Shown here piece after piece: positions 43,641 to 54,637 of a stretch of 64,000 nt of DNA. Origin of the DNA: Saururus chinensis (taxonomy: Eukaryota; Streptophyta; Magnoliopsida; Piperales; Saururaceae). Numbering within the stretch: the stretch's first letter is position 1; every line of letters starts with the position of its first letter. The notes under the pieces were generated by a model, which worked only from the letters and a program-made list of their open reading frames with translations, had not been told where the DNA came from and made no database searches. The DNA lies in NCBI GenBank assembly GCA_035235625.1, contig CP141142.1, forward strand, positions 34,420,995-34,484,994. The letters are read 5' to 3'. A program made the translations under genes and the position numbers.

Positions 43641-45012
43641 GGGGGAATTATTTAAATAATAATTTTAAAAAAATTATTTACCAATTCGAACGACTTTGGA
43701 AAATATTTTCTGAAGTGGTGTTATTTTACTGTGCAGGCACGAAGTTGGCACTTGCATAACTTTTTTTAAAAATTTTAATTGATTTCGTCCTTTAGAATGA
43801 CAAAATCAAGTTTAAGTTGATTTCGTCGTTCCAAAAGACGAAATCATTTTTTTAAAAAAAGTGATTTCGTCCTTTAGAAAGACGAAATCATGTTAAGTTG
43901 ATTTTATCCTTCTAAAGGATGAAATCACATGAATTTAAAAAAAAAAGTGCATGGATCTCTGCATGGACAGACGATTGCATGATCTTGCTAGCGTTGTCAG
44001 GCCGACAGAGCGAGGTCAACGATGCCAATGCCCCCTCCGGGGGCACCGGAGTTGTGGTCAAAATCCAGGTAGAAGATCTCGCGAAAGGGGTTGCATTAGT
44101 AAATGCAGAAGCTGCGGTTAGTGCTGGCAGTGAAGCAACCATAGTCCGGGTTAAAGGAGAGGTGTAGGAAGGTGTCGAGGGTAGAATTTTCGGGGAAATC
44201 CTAAAGGGGGTAAGGAGGAGAGGTGCGAATGAGAGGGGGGACGAAGAAACTCGAAAGCAAGGGATAGGAGTCCTCGTCACTGGAGTCTAGAGGATCAAGT
44301 TGTGTCGGGTCAAAGAAGAAGCTGCCTTGGTTCAAATCGGGGTTGGTGGTATCGGGGTCGGGGCCGGAGAGGGGCAAGGGGGAGGTGGGCATAGAGAGGG
44401 TGGCCATCATCCAATGGGGCAACGAGGGATATGGAGGGGGTGTATCCAATGAAGGTGGGCAAGAGCAAGAGGGTGGAAATGGAGGATTTAAAAAAATTAA
44501 GTAATTTGCATTTGGTGGAGGTGGGTAGAGTAGGAAGGTAAATATGGAAGATTTAAAAAATTAAGTGATCAATTACATGGTGTATGTGTTATTTGTCTAA
44601 TTGTCATACTCAATTACATCACCTGTTGTACGTATTTGTCATAATCAATTGACTTATTTTTCAATTATGTTGTTTTATGTGCATGCTATTTTAAACCATA
44701 GAAGTATGTTGTTCTAAACTATATAAGTATTGTGATTTCCAACGACAAAATCACCTTAAATGATGAAAAGCTGATTTCGTCATTTGAAACGACGAAATTA
44801 CCTTAAATAACGAAATTTCCTTAAATAACAAAATTTCATTGTTTCAAACAATAAAATCACTTTGTTTTAAAACAATTTCATCATTTAAAACAACAAAATC
44901 AACTTAAACTTGATTTTGGCTGGTACCCACGTGGCAAAAACCAGCACTACTTTAAGAAAGAATAGTTTAAATTGGTAAATATTTTTTTAATTATTATTTA
45001 AATAACTTTTCC
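43641..45012. mobile_element. Pack-MULE carrying an ATG18-like exon
   Basis: 1372 bp with the same family ends (GGGGGAATTATTTAAATAAT at left; the inverse of GGAAAAGTTATTTAAATAAT at right), then GAAAATATTTTC, AAGTGGTGTT and GATTTCGTC pairs. A-rich flanks share about 7 of 9 bases (TAAAAAAGG / TAAAAAAAT). It carries a GC-rich host exon and is nested in the CACTA element. Confidence 0.75.
43975..44415 (-). pseudogene. ATG18/WIPI-like first-exon fragment
   Basis: ATG18 proteins are WD40-type PROPPIN factors of autophagy. Minus strand: MATLSMPTSPLPLSG at about 44407 opens a Pro/Ser/Asp-rich leader like those of plant ATG18. After a frame change it reads FLHLSFNPDYGCFTASTNR, then SFCIY, a TAA stop, CNPFREIFYLDFD and GGGIGIVDLAL. 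These match the start of the first propeller blade ([27 protein letters not shown]). Only this N-terminal part is present; a frameshift and two stops make it dead. GC is far above the surrounding MULE. Identification rests on motif recognition. Confidence 0.65.
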
Positions 45013-45463
45013 TAAAAAAATTAACAATCTACAAAAGTGCACCTCCTTATTATACATAAAAACTAATACTATAAATTACATAGATGAAAAATAAAACCAA
45101 TACTCATGTAAACTCCACTTAAACTCTCAAGGAAACATATTGAACTACCTTGTGTGTCTCATCCCTGAAATCAAACTCATTGATAGTACATGACAACCTT
45201 TTATCAAATTTATGCCTCCCTAAATATTGACTTAGCCTTTTGCGACAAAGCTCTTACTTCCACGACTATTTCTTCTCTTATCTGCTAGTAAACCTTTAGA
45301 ATATGTGTGTATCTTCCACAATATCCAATTAATGCTACCATCCTTTCAACATATTGAAGCCCAGATCCCTTTTCCCATTTAAGCCACTTTATCTCATGCA
45401 ACAAAATAATCAGACACAACAACAATTCAAATACATCGCCAAGAAGCTCTTTCTCAGTCAGCA

Positions 45464-48149
45464 CTAACAAGAACCATAATCCACATTCTCCCAACTGAAA
45501 GGTGCCACTGAACCAATTTGAGGTAATCCTCTGAAAAGCAAGCACACATAAACACAGACGGCTGCAATTGCTAGCATGGAGTGAATATATGGGCACGGGC
45601 GCTGAAGAAAGCCTTGAGCACCAAGTATGTGCAACCATCTGTTGATACTGATGGCATATTGTGCACAAGACCTGGCTTGCAATGGCTGTGGGTTCACTTT
45701 GCCTGGCTTTGTTTTGATCCCTGACTGATCTACAGAGAATATTGCATCGGATACAGGTATTGTCACCCGACAATTTTGCCTATCTCTGACCTTCCTGGCC
45801 ACCAATCTGTTAAGAGTGGTGATTTCTCAAGAAGGCATACATGTAAGAAGTATGCTTGTTTTCGTCCATTACAGAGCTCCACCAATTCAGGCCAATCTGA
45901 AGAATTTAAATAATGTGAGTTAGTGTATCCAAGATTATTTTTAAAAGACCCTTAAAATGTTTGATATAGAATTACCTCTTGTGGATCATTTGTCAATGCA
46001 TCAACCATATGCAAGCAGCCATATGCGAAGGTGTGACACCACCAGATCCCACCATATTTGGAGGGAAGAGGTATTTCTTCGAGGCATCAGAACGTAATTC
46101 ACAAAATCATGAAGAAGCATATCAACCATTTTTCTACATTTTCTTTTCACTGCCCTGTTCAAAAGCAGAACCTCCGCTAGCAGATCCAGCAATTCATTTG
46201 ATAACCCATTATTATCAGTGTTCCCTTCAAGCAGAATGTCAAGTAGAGTTCGAACAAGGGCTGTCCAATCTCGCTCAATAGAGTACGTAAAGAGAAACTT
46301 AAATCGAGGACGAGAAAACCCCCCACTGGGAAGCTGTTCCAAAGAACATTTTCTTTGGAATATCCATCCAAGTTTGTTGAGGAAATGCAAAGCATCCTCC
46401 CTCGACCTTGGCCGCCCCATATACTGATATTGGTCTTCTACAACAATATCTTCCATTTTCAGTTCATCCTCGGATTCAGATTCTAAAATTCTTAGTTCTT
46501 GACAGACTGACGCATCAGCTATTATTAGGGGGAAACTATTCCCTTTGAAACCATTCTCCGCTTAAACAAGTAAAAAAACATCAGCAACACATGATTACTA
46601 TATTATAGCATCACATTCCGCTGCATTAAAATCAAGTTCATTCCATTTATACAGATCTGAGTGCACCTATGGGACACCACAGACCTCAAATTCATCATTG
46701 TACAAAGAATAGGCATAAGAGAAAAGAACAGGGTAATATTTTTGTATGCACATCAGAGAGAGGGAGGGAGCGATTTCTAACGCTAAGTAAACTGAGAACT
46801 TAAAATCAGTTCATACCGCAATAAAGCATCGACCCAATTTAGAGGATAGTCCATTAGGGAAGACGAAATTCTCTGTGCATGAATCATCATAAATTGTGCC
46901 CAAGCAAGCAAGGGCTGACACCTCTTTTGAGGTATACCCTCCCAAGTATGTGCAATGAATTCTACATTACATAACAAAATTTTGTGAGTATAAGAGAAGC
47001 CAAAAGAAAGTCATGTCACAAGGCTTATCCACCCGCTAAGTCATCTGTCCTTACTTTGTTCCAGGGATTGTCAAATTGTGACCTCTCAACACAAGCAAGG
47101 TCTCCTGCCCACCAACAACGGCAAGAGGTGAAACAGAGATGAGCTCTGGTGCACTCCACGTTTTCCATGATTTACAAAGACGTATATTGCCTAAAATTAA
47201 CAATTTCACATACATTAGACCAGTACCGACATTCACTGCCACAATAAACTTCCAAGTTATTTTTTTGTGCCGACATGTACAGCTTGTATCAGCAATTAAA
47301 GTCAGCCACGCCTTTCAAAAAGCAAAAAATCTAACAAGAATATGGTAAGTAACATAACATAGAAAGACCTACCATCTTTATGTGATGCTAATTGTCTCTC
47401 AGTCTGGACCAAAAAACTGCCACTTCTTGAAAATTTTGATTCTGAACCCTTAATTAGTGAACTGACACGTTGCAGTAGATCTTCTTGCAACTACAATGAA
47501 CTAATGCCAACCATCATTTCCGTAGCTAACAAAGTGACTCAAAGAACAACACACCCTGGGAGAATATAGCTCTCCATCTCAGAAGGGCTATTAGACAGCC
47601 AATTGAATATCTGGTAGGGAAAAACAAGAATATACATTTAAAAAACGTCAGACTTTGTAGTCACAATCATATTCCTGTGGACATATTAATCAAAATTTTC
47701 CAATAATTGAAGCAATACCCGGGCCATTTTTATGATCCCTTACCTGGTTTTTTATTGTCCCTGGAAAATGACTAGGGTCCTTGTCAAAAAAGTTTAAGCA
47801 TGATTTGCCCAGTCCGATCCTGAAGAGCAAAATTAATTTGAGCACAGGGCATAAAGCAAAATCAACTCTTGTCAAAATATCCTCGCCCCCAACCCACTCC
47901 CACTCATTTCTCATTTATATAAAGCAATAGAAATAGTAACCTAAGCACAATTTCACTGTCAGCATATCCAATAAAAAATAGAAAAAAAAAACACAAAAAA
48001 AAATTACCTGGCTAACAGAATTAGAAGTGAAAGGTGAGCGATTTGAGCCAGATGAAGATGTGTATCCTGCTTGGTAAGGTGGATGATGTCCTACAAGCTC
48101 TTGACTTGAATATCCAATCTCCTTCACATTAAAAATACCACCTTCGACT
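45464..48149 (-). pseudogene. Captured SPL gene, C-terminal seven exons, no SBP box
   Basis: SQUAMOSA-promoter-binding-like proteins bind GTAC through an SBP box. Minus strand exons: 48149-48008 (GYSSQELVGHHPPYQAGYTS), 47819-47744 (DKDPSHFPGTIKNQ), 47610-47373 ([33 protein letters not shown]), 47190-47055 (SWKTWSAPELISVSPLAVV, GGQETLLVLRGHNLTIPGTK), 46961-46817 (IHCTYLGGYTSKEV), 46561-45976 (ENGFKGNSFPLIIADASVC, HFLNKLGWIFQRK, LLNRAVKRKCRKMVD, KKYLFPPNMVGSGGVTPSHM), 45896-45464 (PYIHSMLAIAAVCVYVCLLF, SVAPFSWENVDYG). This is the C-terminal half of the large SPL1/SPL12/SPL6-type proteins with its hydrophobic segment. GT/AG introns are kept, so capture was at DNA level. Frameshifts in the second, sixth and seventh exons and stops in the third disable it. 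The SBP domain is absent. Confidence 0.9.
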
Positions 48150-48764
48150 CTACAAATTGATAGAGAGACAGCAAGGAAGATGTTTTGGTTAAAGAAAATA
48201 TCCCAGAAAATCTTTAGAGGGAGACATAGATATGAAGATGGAGGATAACCTGGCTTCCACGAAATAACCAGTCGGCCAAAATCTAATTGCAGTGCTGCGA
48301 ACTAAAGATGAAGATGGTCAATGAAGAGGAGGATGGTCAAGGTTGGGGCTTGCACTGTCGTGGAGGGAAGAAGGTTGTGGGCGTGGAGGTGGGAGCCCGA
48401 TTCTAGCACGATGAATCCAGAATCATTTGGACGTCAACTCCATTGAAGCCCTATTGCAGCAGAGTATGATATCGCTATTGGGCACCAGCAGACTTGGGAA
48501 ATCTTGGAAACTATTGAACAGATCCTCATGGCCGAGTGGGCTACTGGCGGGAGAGGAAAATTTTATTTGCGCGGGAGTCCTATTCATGACTGAGTGCATG
48601 CCAGTGAAATATTGGTCACGGTTTTGCCTCAGGATAGGCCGGGTTCATAGGCCCGACCTGGAGTTTAAGTTCTTTGGACCCAACTTAGTATAGGAAAAAA
48701 ATTTGTTGGACCTATTTAATACAGGAACTCAATGTTTTGGACCCAACCCAACCTAAAATAAGAG
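48150..48764. other. CACTA interior upstream of SPL exons
   Basis: Part of this may be SPL intron. A plus-strand frame at 48427-48693 (88 codons) has no recognisable domain. GC-rich around 48330-48600; possibly another captured fragment, unidentified. Confidence 0.35.
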
Positions 48765-49116
48765 TAGGGATGCTACTTAGGTCGGTTATATGATAAAATC
48801 TGACTTGACCCGACCTTAATGGGTTAAGTTTAAGTTTTTAAATTTAATTTGAATTCCTATTCGGGTCGGATTAAGGATTATTATTTATTAAATGGTATCA
48901 AGTTCAAGTTTGGCAAAACCCTACCCAAATATGGTTATAAATAATATTTTATTATAATTTTTTTTATATTTTGATAAAACTTTATTTAACCTGACCAGAC
49001 TCGATCAGGTTTTCAACCCGAATAACTATTTAGGTTAGATTCGGGTTTACCATTTATTAAAGGGTAGCATGTTTAAGTGTTTGGAAAAACCCGAACCCAA
49101 CCTGGTGGCATCTCTT
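48765..49116. mobile_element. Small hAT-like MITE
   Basis: 352 bp, ends TAGGGATGCTAC and GTGGCATCTCTT, flanked by AATAAGAG (48757-48764) and GATAAGAG (49117-49124), an 8-bp duplication with one mismatch. Rich in GGGTCGG/CCCGACC strings. No coding capacity. Confidence 0.75.
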
Positions 49117-49519
49117 GATAAGAGGAAAGAAACCTAAAAACCCAAAATAAGAATCAAGAGTCTATCTTGAGTCGCGTTGATTGTAATAATTAAAGCCAAA
49201 CCAACCTTATTTTGGGTTTATTCTATCTATGAAAAATTAGAAGAAAAAAATAACTCAAGGTAAATATGGTTTTGTAATTTAATTAGGAACTCAAGTGAGG
49301 TTCATTCTTGGGTTTTTCACGTTCTCTATCCGACCTGACCCGATATTTACTCAAATATTTTTTCTTGGACTCGACAAGACCCGGGTCAATCTTAGGTCGG
49401 GTTTTGGTTTTCAACACAACCCTGAGTTGCAACAGGATTCATGACGTGCCCGATGCAAAAATAAACATATACAATTTGTGATGCTTCTTTGCCAATAGTG
49501 TACAAATTTTATTCTATTG

Positions 49520-50040
49520 TATTTACCTCCTCTCCTCCTCCTCCTCCTCTCTCTCTCTTCCCCTTTTGCAACGCTTCAAATTGAAGCATGGAAAAAAGGG
49601 AAGGCAAGGAAATTTCGCCCATGCTATATACCCCCTCACCCCCCAGCCCTTATTATCGGCTTCCCCACCCTTCAATTTGCCCCTGCCTGAGTCCTCAATT
49701 GGACTCCCTGACAACCCCCCCACCAGGTTCTCCCCTTTGTCGAGAGGGAGATGGAGAAAGAGGGGTTGTGTTGGATCTGCCTCGGTCACCAGATTCTAGC
49801 ACCGTCCCACTTTTCTCCAGCCCCGACCCACCCCTCTCCCCAGTCCCCCCGTCTTCTCTCTCCTTTTTCCAGCTAGGGGGGAGGCTCTTAGGTGCCAGTT
49901 TCTCCTCCGGAATTCAGCTCCCCTCCCCAGCCATCCCTTGCTCCCCTTGGCCCCCCCTCCCTTATGCTCTCCCTTCCTCTCTCTGCCGCCCCCTCCCTCC
50001 CCCGCCCCTCTAGACCGGCTCCCCCACCGAAGGTAGGATA
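49520..50040. repeat. C/T-rich tract beside subterminal repeats
   Basis: Cytosine- and thymine-rich block with open frames on both strands that encode Pro/Ser/Leu-rich peptides without domain features. It is followed at 50060-50100 by TTAGTGACACTTTTAAAAGC and its inverse. Same plan as 241-930 and 52945-53300, so probably part of a second CACTA-like family nested here. Confidence 0.6.
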
Positions 50041-51277
50041 TATTTTAAATTTTTTTTCTTATTAGTGACACTTTTAAAAGCATCACTAATAACCATTTTT
50101 TATTTGGAAAATATTAATCATTTGTTCATAATCATTTTATACCTATTAATCATTTTTTAAATATCACATATTATTTAAAATATATTAATCAATCAATTTA
50201 TGTATTTATATTTTTTTACATATTAAAATACGTATCCATTTAATTTATTATATCCTACATATGATATATGGTGCTACATAACTAACATATATATATTTAT
50301 TAAATTTTTTATTTTAAAAATGAACTTTAGTCATATATAAAAATTATTTAATTTAAAAAAACTATAAAAATTTTGATTTTAAAAAAATGCCACCAATGAC
50401 ATGTTTGGAAACTCATTAAAAATAAGCATAATAGAGTTTATAAAAATATATGCATACAAAATATACTTATAGTTTGTTAACTTAGTGGAAATCCATTTGA
50501 AATTTTTTTTTTACTTATACAATTTTTGATTTTAATAATAAATATTTTAAATACTATTTTTGACGAGTTTTAAAATATGTTATAAAAATTCCTATTTGCC
50601 ACAAACTAGCGAACTTGTTGCAAACGGTGTACATTTTTTTGTGAGAAATTTCTTAAATTCTCTCAAATATATAGTTTTTTAAATAAAATAAAATAAAGTC
50701 TATTTAGGATATATTTTGAATTTGGTTACAAAAATTGATACAATTTATCATAAAACTACTTACTCGTCTCAAACAATTAGCTAGTCTTTGTGACAATTTA
50801 AGGTTGTTGTTGCAAATGATCTCTTATTTTCAAAGTACACCCTTTTGAGATGAATTTTAATATTTGTCCCAAAAAATAACTTGAAGGACAAAAAATAATT
50901 TGTTGCAAAATGTTCGGTTGTAAGGCTTTTGCGATGACTACTTAAAGTTGTCACAAAAGCATTTACAAAAAAATTATTAACATAAACAATAGATCGTTTG
51001 CGACAAACTTAATTTTTATTGCAAAAACTTGTGATGTTTTGGAATGACATTATTTTGTTGCAAAAAGGGGATTGTATTTATGACAAAATAAACAATGTGT
51101 TGCAAAAGACTTTATTGTTAGCGACGAACAAACCTAGTTGTCGCAAAAAAACTCACATTTTGCATATGTATAGTGTTTTTGCAACAAATTTTAAAATTGT
51201 TGCAAAAAATATGCTATTAGCGACAAAATTGTGTTTGGCAAAAGATTTTGTTTCAAAAGGGTCTTTTTGTTGTAGTG
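50041..51277. repeat. CACTA right interior and subterminal array
   Basis: Up to about 50580 AT-rich filler; then repeated TTGTTGCAAA, TTTGCGACAAA and TTGTCGCAAAAA units up to the terminal TTTTTGTTGTAGTG. No gene. Confidence 0.75.
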
Positions 51278-52944
51278 GAAGTCTTAGTTACTCAGAATCT
51301 TACAAACTTACTCTTACAGTTATACACATACTTGCACAATTAAATTCTCAACAACGAGAGCTTATTACAATTTAATTAACTTTAACATCAAAGAAAAGAA
51401 ATGTCATTTGGGCATCACCTTAACTTCAGGGGAGTAACTAGATGCATGAACTTTTTTGAAAGTAAGACATACTTATGCTTATGGGGCATAAGATCAAACA
51501 GGTAAGAGTAGATCCATGATATTATTTTCCTGAGCACGCAAATACCAACACTCGGGGGGCTATACAATACCAACTAAAGGCAAAAATCATACAATATCTC
51601 TTTTGGTTAGAAATCATACAATGAGCCATATGAGCAAAAAATCATGTAATGACAACTAAGGGTTGAACTTACAATGTTTTCAATATGACATTAAACTTTT
51701 GGGCTTAAATACATAACTAGGACAAGACTGACAAAATATACAATGCTCTCAATAGAGCATCAAATGTTTGGGCTTAAATACAACATCTCGCAAGATAACA
51801 CTATGGCCAGACATGAAAAATACGCAGCTGACTAATTACTGATTGGCACAAACATGGAACTGAATCCGTCAAACCCCTAATTGCCAAATGGCATATATGT
51901 TTCTTTTCTACTTTCACTAATTTTCTTTATCTTTCCTCTCTTTCTTTTCTTTTTTTCTTCCTCTTTTGTGCTAAAATATCTTGTGGTGTGTCAAGGCCCA
52001 CGGCCTATAACTAAGCTGCACACCTAACTCTATGGTTACTAATACTGAGTGAAATATGAAAAATAAATACACCAAAACATCAAATTTTTGCATAAAAAAT
52101 GAGCAAAAAATAGTAAAAATATCACAAAAATTTGTAAAAAAATCACAAATGTTTTGGAAACAACCACCCACCCTTTTTATTAATATGCATCATCAAATAT
52201 CAATTGAATAGTATTTAGAAGGCTCACAAACTCTTACTAATAACTTACTTTCATTACATTCCAGTCCATAATACGTACGTTATGCTTATACAATTAAGCT
52301 CTAAAATCTTATTATCTTATAGTCCTCCATATGGGAACCAAACCCTAAGTCTGCCTACTCATTGAAACCTGAAGTCTTTGCTTGCTACTCCAATGTTCAA
52401 TCCAATCCAAAGTAACCCTAGCCCGTTGTTAATACGCCCAATGACATCAAATAAAACACCACAAATCCATACCAAAGCCCATACATAACCAATCCAACAT
52501 AACTCTTCATACATCGAATATACCTCTAGAATACTCATCATTCATTGCATAAGCATACAATAATCCATCAAATTAGCATTGATGAAATTTGTCATACTAG
52601 CATACCTTAATCCACCATTGAATTGACAACATGCATATGACATAAATATCTCATCATATAATGCTAGCATGCTACTAATCAATTGAAGCATGATCCATGA
52701 AATTATGGGTTTAAAGTAGTCCTCTTCCCCATGGTCCATGCCTGTCCAATGATGAGCATGTGATGGTGGCAGCATAGGTAACCAAAGGCATCACCTAGTC
52801 GAGAGAGAATGTAGTCCGAGGTGTTAGGGAATGTCAGGGGTAGTTAGCCAACAAGATGGGAGGCATAACTAAACTCCAATTGGAAAATTTGAGGTCCATG
52901 GTAATGCACTAGGGGTGTCCAGGAGTGCGGTTGCATCAGAAGAA

Positions 52945-53866
52945 ATTCGGCGCCACCTTTCTCCCCCTCCCCCCCCTCTGAGCAGGAGGAAGAGGAAAAG
53001 GGCGACATTGGATTTCTCTTCCCCTCCCCAACCTTGCCTACCCCTCTCCCCTATTCCCTCTCACTCTTTTATGCAGTCCCTCCCTTGCGATGCACAGAGG
53101 AGGAGGAGGAGGAGGAGGAGAGTGGTGCTGCCCCTCTCATACCCCCTACTTGCCCCTTCCCTTCCAATCGGAGGAGGATGGGCTTCGGCCAGAGTCCAAA
53201 GCCCCTCCCCTACCGAACTCCGACGCCCATCCTGAAGTCCTCTGTTTCCAGGGGATTTTATTTTTTTATTTTATATTAACAACTCTTTTGTATACGTCAC
53301 TAATAACTATTTTTATTCATTTTTTCTTTTTAACAACACTGTCGAAGACATCTCCAATAATTTTTTTTATCATTTTTAAAAAAGATTTTCTTATTTGTGG
53401 CTCTTTTTGAAAGCGTCACTAATGATTTTTTTTTTATTAATTTTTTCAAAAAATTTCTTATTAGGGATGCTTTCATAAGCATCATTAATAATTTTTGTAT
53501 TATTTTTATTTTTAGTGGCACATAGGCAAGCGTTGCTAATAAGATGCTTTTATTTTTAAAAATTTTTTATATTAGCGACGCTTTATAGAGTGTCACTAAT
53601 AATTAATTATTAGAGACGCTTAAATTTAAACATCGCCAATAATTTACTATTAGCAACACTTATTAAATCGTCATAAAAAATAATTAGTGACGAAAAAGAA
53701 ATTGTCGCTAATAGCAGACTATTAGTGACGCTTCATCTTAAACGTTACTAATGAGCAATAACAACTTCATTTTTATCGATGCATTTAGTAATACTTTTTA
53801 AGCATTGTTAATAGTCATTAGTGCACTTGTATGACTAGTAGCGATGCTTGTCATTTTTGTTGTATG
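52945..53866. mobile_element. Decayed CACTA-like right end
   Basis: A C/T-rich block with a (GGA)n run near 53099-53120, then about 570 bases of TTAGTGACGCTTT / AAGCGTCACTAATA units, ending TTTTTGTTGTATGG at about 53866. That is one base short of the canonical TTTTTGTTGTAGTGG terminus. The left end is not found. Interrupts tract B. Confidence 0.55.
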
Positions 53867-54434
53867 GAAAGTAAAGTATTATATATACTTTAAGATAAAA
53901 TGTATTTGGTTTTAGCAAAGGAGAGAGAGATGATGTCTTACTTCTTTAATGACCATAATATAATATGTCAAACAATTTGGTTAAGGAGAATTATCAAAAA
54001 TCTCAAATGTGAGTAGGCATAACTAACAATATGTTGTGTAACAATATGTTGGACATTGCATAGAACAAAATCTTATCTTTTATGGAATAACAAAACATAT
54101 TGAGTTGAGACTTCACTATGTAAGAGACTTTGGTAAAGAAAAGTGAATTTGAGTTGAAGTTTATCAAGATTAATGATCAATTAGCCGATATGTTTATCAA
54201 ATTAATAATAATTAAAAATTTATATACTTTAAAAATCTTATGAAAATAACAAAGTAAAAAAAAGTTTTAAAAGTAAGTCAAATAAAAAAAAATACTTTAT
54301 AATTTTTATCAAATATATAAGCATTTAAGTAATCTTATATATAGAATCTTTAAAAAATAGAATCTTTCTTCATCGATTATATAAGGGTTTTTTGGAACAT
54401 CACTAAAAAAACCAGTGTGTTTTTGGCCCCTTTG
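53867..54434. other. Spacer between CACTA remnant and GNAT gene
   Basis: AT-rich DNA containing the copia fragment listed next. Nothing else recognised up to the TATA box at 54435. Confidence 0.5.
54060..54205 (+). pseudogene. Ty1/copia RNase H tail fragment
   Basis: Reads KHIELRLHYVRDFGKEK, then after a short disruption FELKFIKINDQLADMFIK. This matches the conserved end of copia polyproteins (KHID-HFIRD...DQLADIFTK). Only this tail is left. Confidence 0.65.
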
Positions 54435-54440
54435 TATAAA
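54435..54440 (+). promoter_or_regulatory. TATA box of GNAT gene
   Basis: TTTGTATAAAGATC about 200 bases upstream of the ATG; no better TATA lies between. Predicted 5' leader of roughly 170 bases. Confidence 0.45.
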
Positions 54441-54637
54441 GATCTTCATATTTTGTACTGCCCATCTTCACCCATCTACTACAAATATTCCTAGCAGCTT
54501 CCGTTCAACCAATCCGAAGCCACCGCCACGAAATGGTCAATAGAGGTGGCTGGTCTTGCCTTCGCCTCTGCAGTCGCCTCGTAGAGCAACAAAAGGTCGA
54601 GCCATCGTTCGACTGACTCTTTAACTTTTTAGAGGCC

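Larger units (their letters stand above)
42989..51277. mobile_element. CACTA element with captured host genes
   Basis: 8289 bp. Terminal inverted repeats CACTACAACAAA (left) and TTTTTGTTGTAGTG (right), flanked by a perfect GAA/GAA 3-bp duplication (42986-42988, 51278-51280). The subterminal regions (about 42990-43560 and 50580-51277) are dense in TTTGCGACAAA and TTGTTGCAAAA units in both orientations, as expected for transposase-binding arrays. No CACTA transposase (TNP2-like) or TNPA frame is visible. The interior holds an ATG18-bearing MULE, seven SPL exons, a small hAT and a C-rich tract. Non-autonomous. Confidence 0.9.
42257..52145 (-). mobile_element. LTR-like insert hosting the CACTA element
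   Basis: Sequence shared with tract A stops at TTATGGGGC and an insert opens TGTCACACCTAAG. Tract-A homology resumes near 52150. Outside the CACTA the insert is 42257-42985 plus 51281-52145, about 1.6 kb of noncoding DNA with an LTR-like composition. The right boundary and target duplication are not resolved, so the class is tentative. Confidence 0.4.
41190..52925. repeat. Duplicated tract B (interrupted)
   Basis: Pieces 41190-42250 and 52150-52925 match tract A in order and orientation. The gap is filled by an LTR-like insert that itself holds the CACTA element. No gene in the shared parts. Confidence 0.75.

Noticed and set aside
45285..45773. 162-codon minus-strand frame
   Set aside because: Out-of-frame shadow over the last SPL exon; the true frame ends at 45464.
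49588..50013. 141-codon Pro/Ser-rich frame
   Set aside because: Sits in a C-rich tract open in several frames at once; no conserved motif.
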